Below, piece by piece: positions 12,758 through 13,150 of a stretch of 13,150 bases of DNA. Source of the DNA: Nitrososphaerota archaeon. GTDB taxonomy: Archaea > Thermoproteota > Nitrososphaeria_A > Caldarchaeales > Wolframiiraptoraceae. A program made the position numbers and the translations under genes. Under the pieces are notes generated by a model. It ran no database searches. It was not told where the DNA came from and saw only the letters and a program-made list of their open reading frames with translations. Position 1 is the first letter of the stretch. Each line of letters begins with the position of its first letter. The stretch is from contig JAGHCZ010000019.1 in NCBI GenBank assembly GCA_021160205.1, forward strand, positions 1 through 13,150, in the 5' to 3' direction.

Positions 12758-13150
12758 CTAGTTTTTGGGTTGTTTTCTTTTTTCGTAGGTTTTTGCCGCG
12801 TTTTTGTACGCTTTTTCGGCGGCTTTTCTTAGTTTTTTTATGGCTTTTTCGGCGTCTTCCTGCCCGAAAGTCGCTGTTCCGGCTATTATCACGTTCGCTC
12901 CGGCTTCGATTATCGATGAAACGTTTTCGGCGGTTATTCCCCCATCTACGGCGATGTCCGTCCATAGATCTAGATCGGTCAGCTTGGCTCTGGCCTCTCT
13001 TATCTTCTTCAAGGTCTTCGGGATGAAGGTCCGACCTCCGAACCCCGGATTCACCCCCATGATCAAGACGACGTCCACCTCATCTAAAACGTACTCGATC
13101 GACGAGAGCGAGGTCGCCGGATTCAACGCCACCCCCACTCTAAGCCCCCG
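12758..13150 (-). CDS. rpe: Ribulose-phosphate 3-epimerase, C-terminal part (cut by window end)
   Basis: The 130 visible codons run off the right edge; the reading frame continues upstream of the internal ATG at 13138 (RGLRMGVALNPAT), so the true start lies outside. The TIM-barrel enzyme interconverts ribulose 5-phosphate and xylulose 5-phosphate. GVALNPATSL, VLIMGVNPGFGGRTFIP (the phosphate and loop-6 motif) and IAVDGGITAENV with the catalytic, metal-binding Asp are diagnostic; GANVIIAGTATFG is the second phosphate-binding segment. After the barrel comes a Lys-rich tail (KAYKNAAKTYEKRKQPKN). The metal-binding His residues of the N-terminal half are not visible. Many archaea lack this enzyme. 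Confidence 0.92.
   Translation of the reverse strand, partial: RGLRVGVALNPATSLSSIEYVLDEVDVVLIMGVNPGFGGRTFIPKTLKKIREARAKLTDLDLWTDIAVDGGITAENVSSIIEAGANVIIAGTATFGQEDAEKAIKKLRKAAEKAYKNAAKTYEKRKQPKN
12762..12849 (+). terminator. Run of T-tracts downstream of 5S rRNA
   Basis: Nine tracts of 4-7 T occur within 88 nt (12762-12766, 12773-12776, 12778-12783, 12790-12794, 12801-12805, 12812-12816, 12824-12827, 12833-12839, 12845-12849), starting 11 nt after the 5S 3' end. Archaeal RNA polymerase stops at oligo-T without a hairpin. The tracts coincide with Lys-rich codons of the antisense epimerase gene. Confidence 0.5.

Overview
The window reads as an archaeal chromosome segment, most likely from a thermophile of the Thermoproteota/TACK side. 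Evidence: an intron-bearing tRNA-Tyr with the archaeal C1-G72 pair, an archaeal-type 7S SRP RNA, a 5S rRNA gene away from 16S/23S, TATA boxes about 26 nt upstream of RNA ends, archaeal-only protein families (type II methionine aminopeptidase, archaeal TrpRS, a DUF1512-like membrane protein, a PhoU protein with an AbrB-like head), Arg codons dominated by AGA/AGG and frequent TTG starts (5 of 13 CDS with a visible start). Genus cannot be named from this sequence.

Layout. 1-850: tRNA-Tyr(GTA) with a 52-nt intron, then a solitary Mrr-like PD-(D/E)XK nuclease behind its own TATA box and a 10-bp palindrome. 1069-3345: an MFS transporter and an AbrB-PhoU phosphate-regulator-type protein (probably leaderless). 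3342-3626 (minus): a 94-residue coiled-coil protein, convergent with PhoU. 3756-5135: a homocitrate-synthase-like HMGL enzyme fused to a C-terminal RAM/Lrp-like ligand-binding domain. 5125-6567 (minus): a two-gene unit, a membrane-embedded winged-helix regulator (wHTH plus Yip1-like membrane domain) followed by a nucleotidyltransferase-fold protein that has lost its catalytic Asp-x-Asp. Divergent from it, 6677-8119 encodes a secreted, sequon-rich, coiled-coil cell-surface protein with a C-terminal membrane anchor. 8161-8521 (minus): the SRP RNA with TATA box and T-tract end. 8544-8771 (minus): a small wHTH protein. 8861-10006 (minus): TrpRS. 10238-11128: methionine aminopeptidase. 11139-12535 (minus): DUF1512-like membrane protein followed by a small zinc-ribbon protein. 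12630-12751: 5S rRNA. 12758-end (minus): ribulose-phosphate 3-epimerase, cut by the window edge.

Much of the window is core information processing (tRNA-Tyr, SRP RNA, TrpRS, MetAP, 5S rRNA), each behind its own promoter. The least explained part is 5125-8119: a membrane-tethered regulator, an apparently dead nucleotidyltransferase and a divergent surface protein, with a 13-bp palindrome in the shared 109-bp promoter region. That is the best candidate for an undescribed functional unit, possibly a membrane-to-gene control circuit. No CRISPR array, insertion sequence, integrase or att duplication was seen. No stretch over 300 bases lacks a gene; the longer gaps (204-382, 851-1068, 10007-10237) hold only promoter-type signals.
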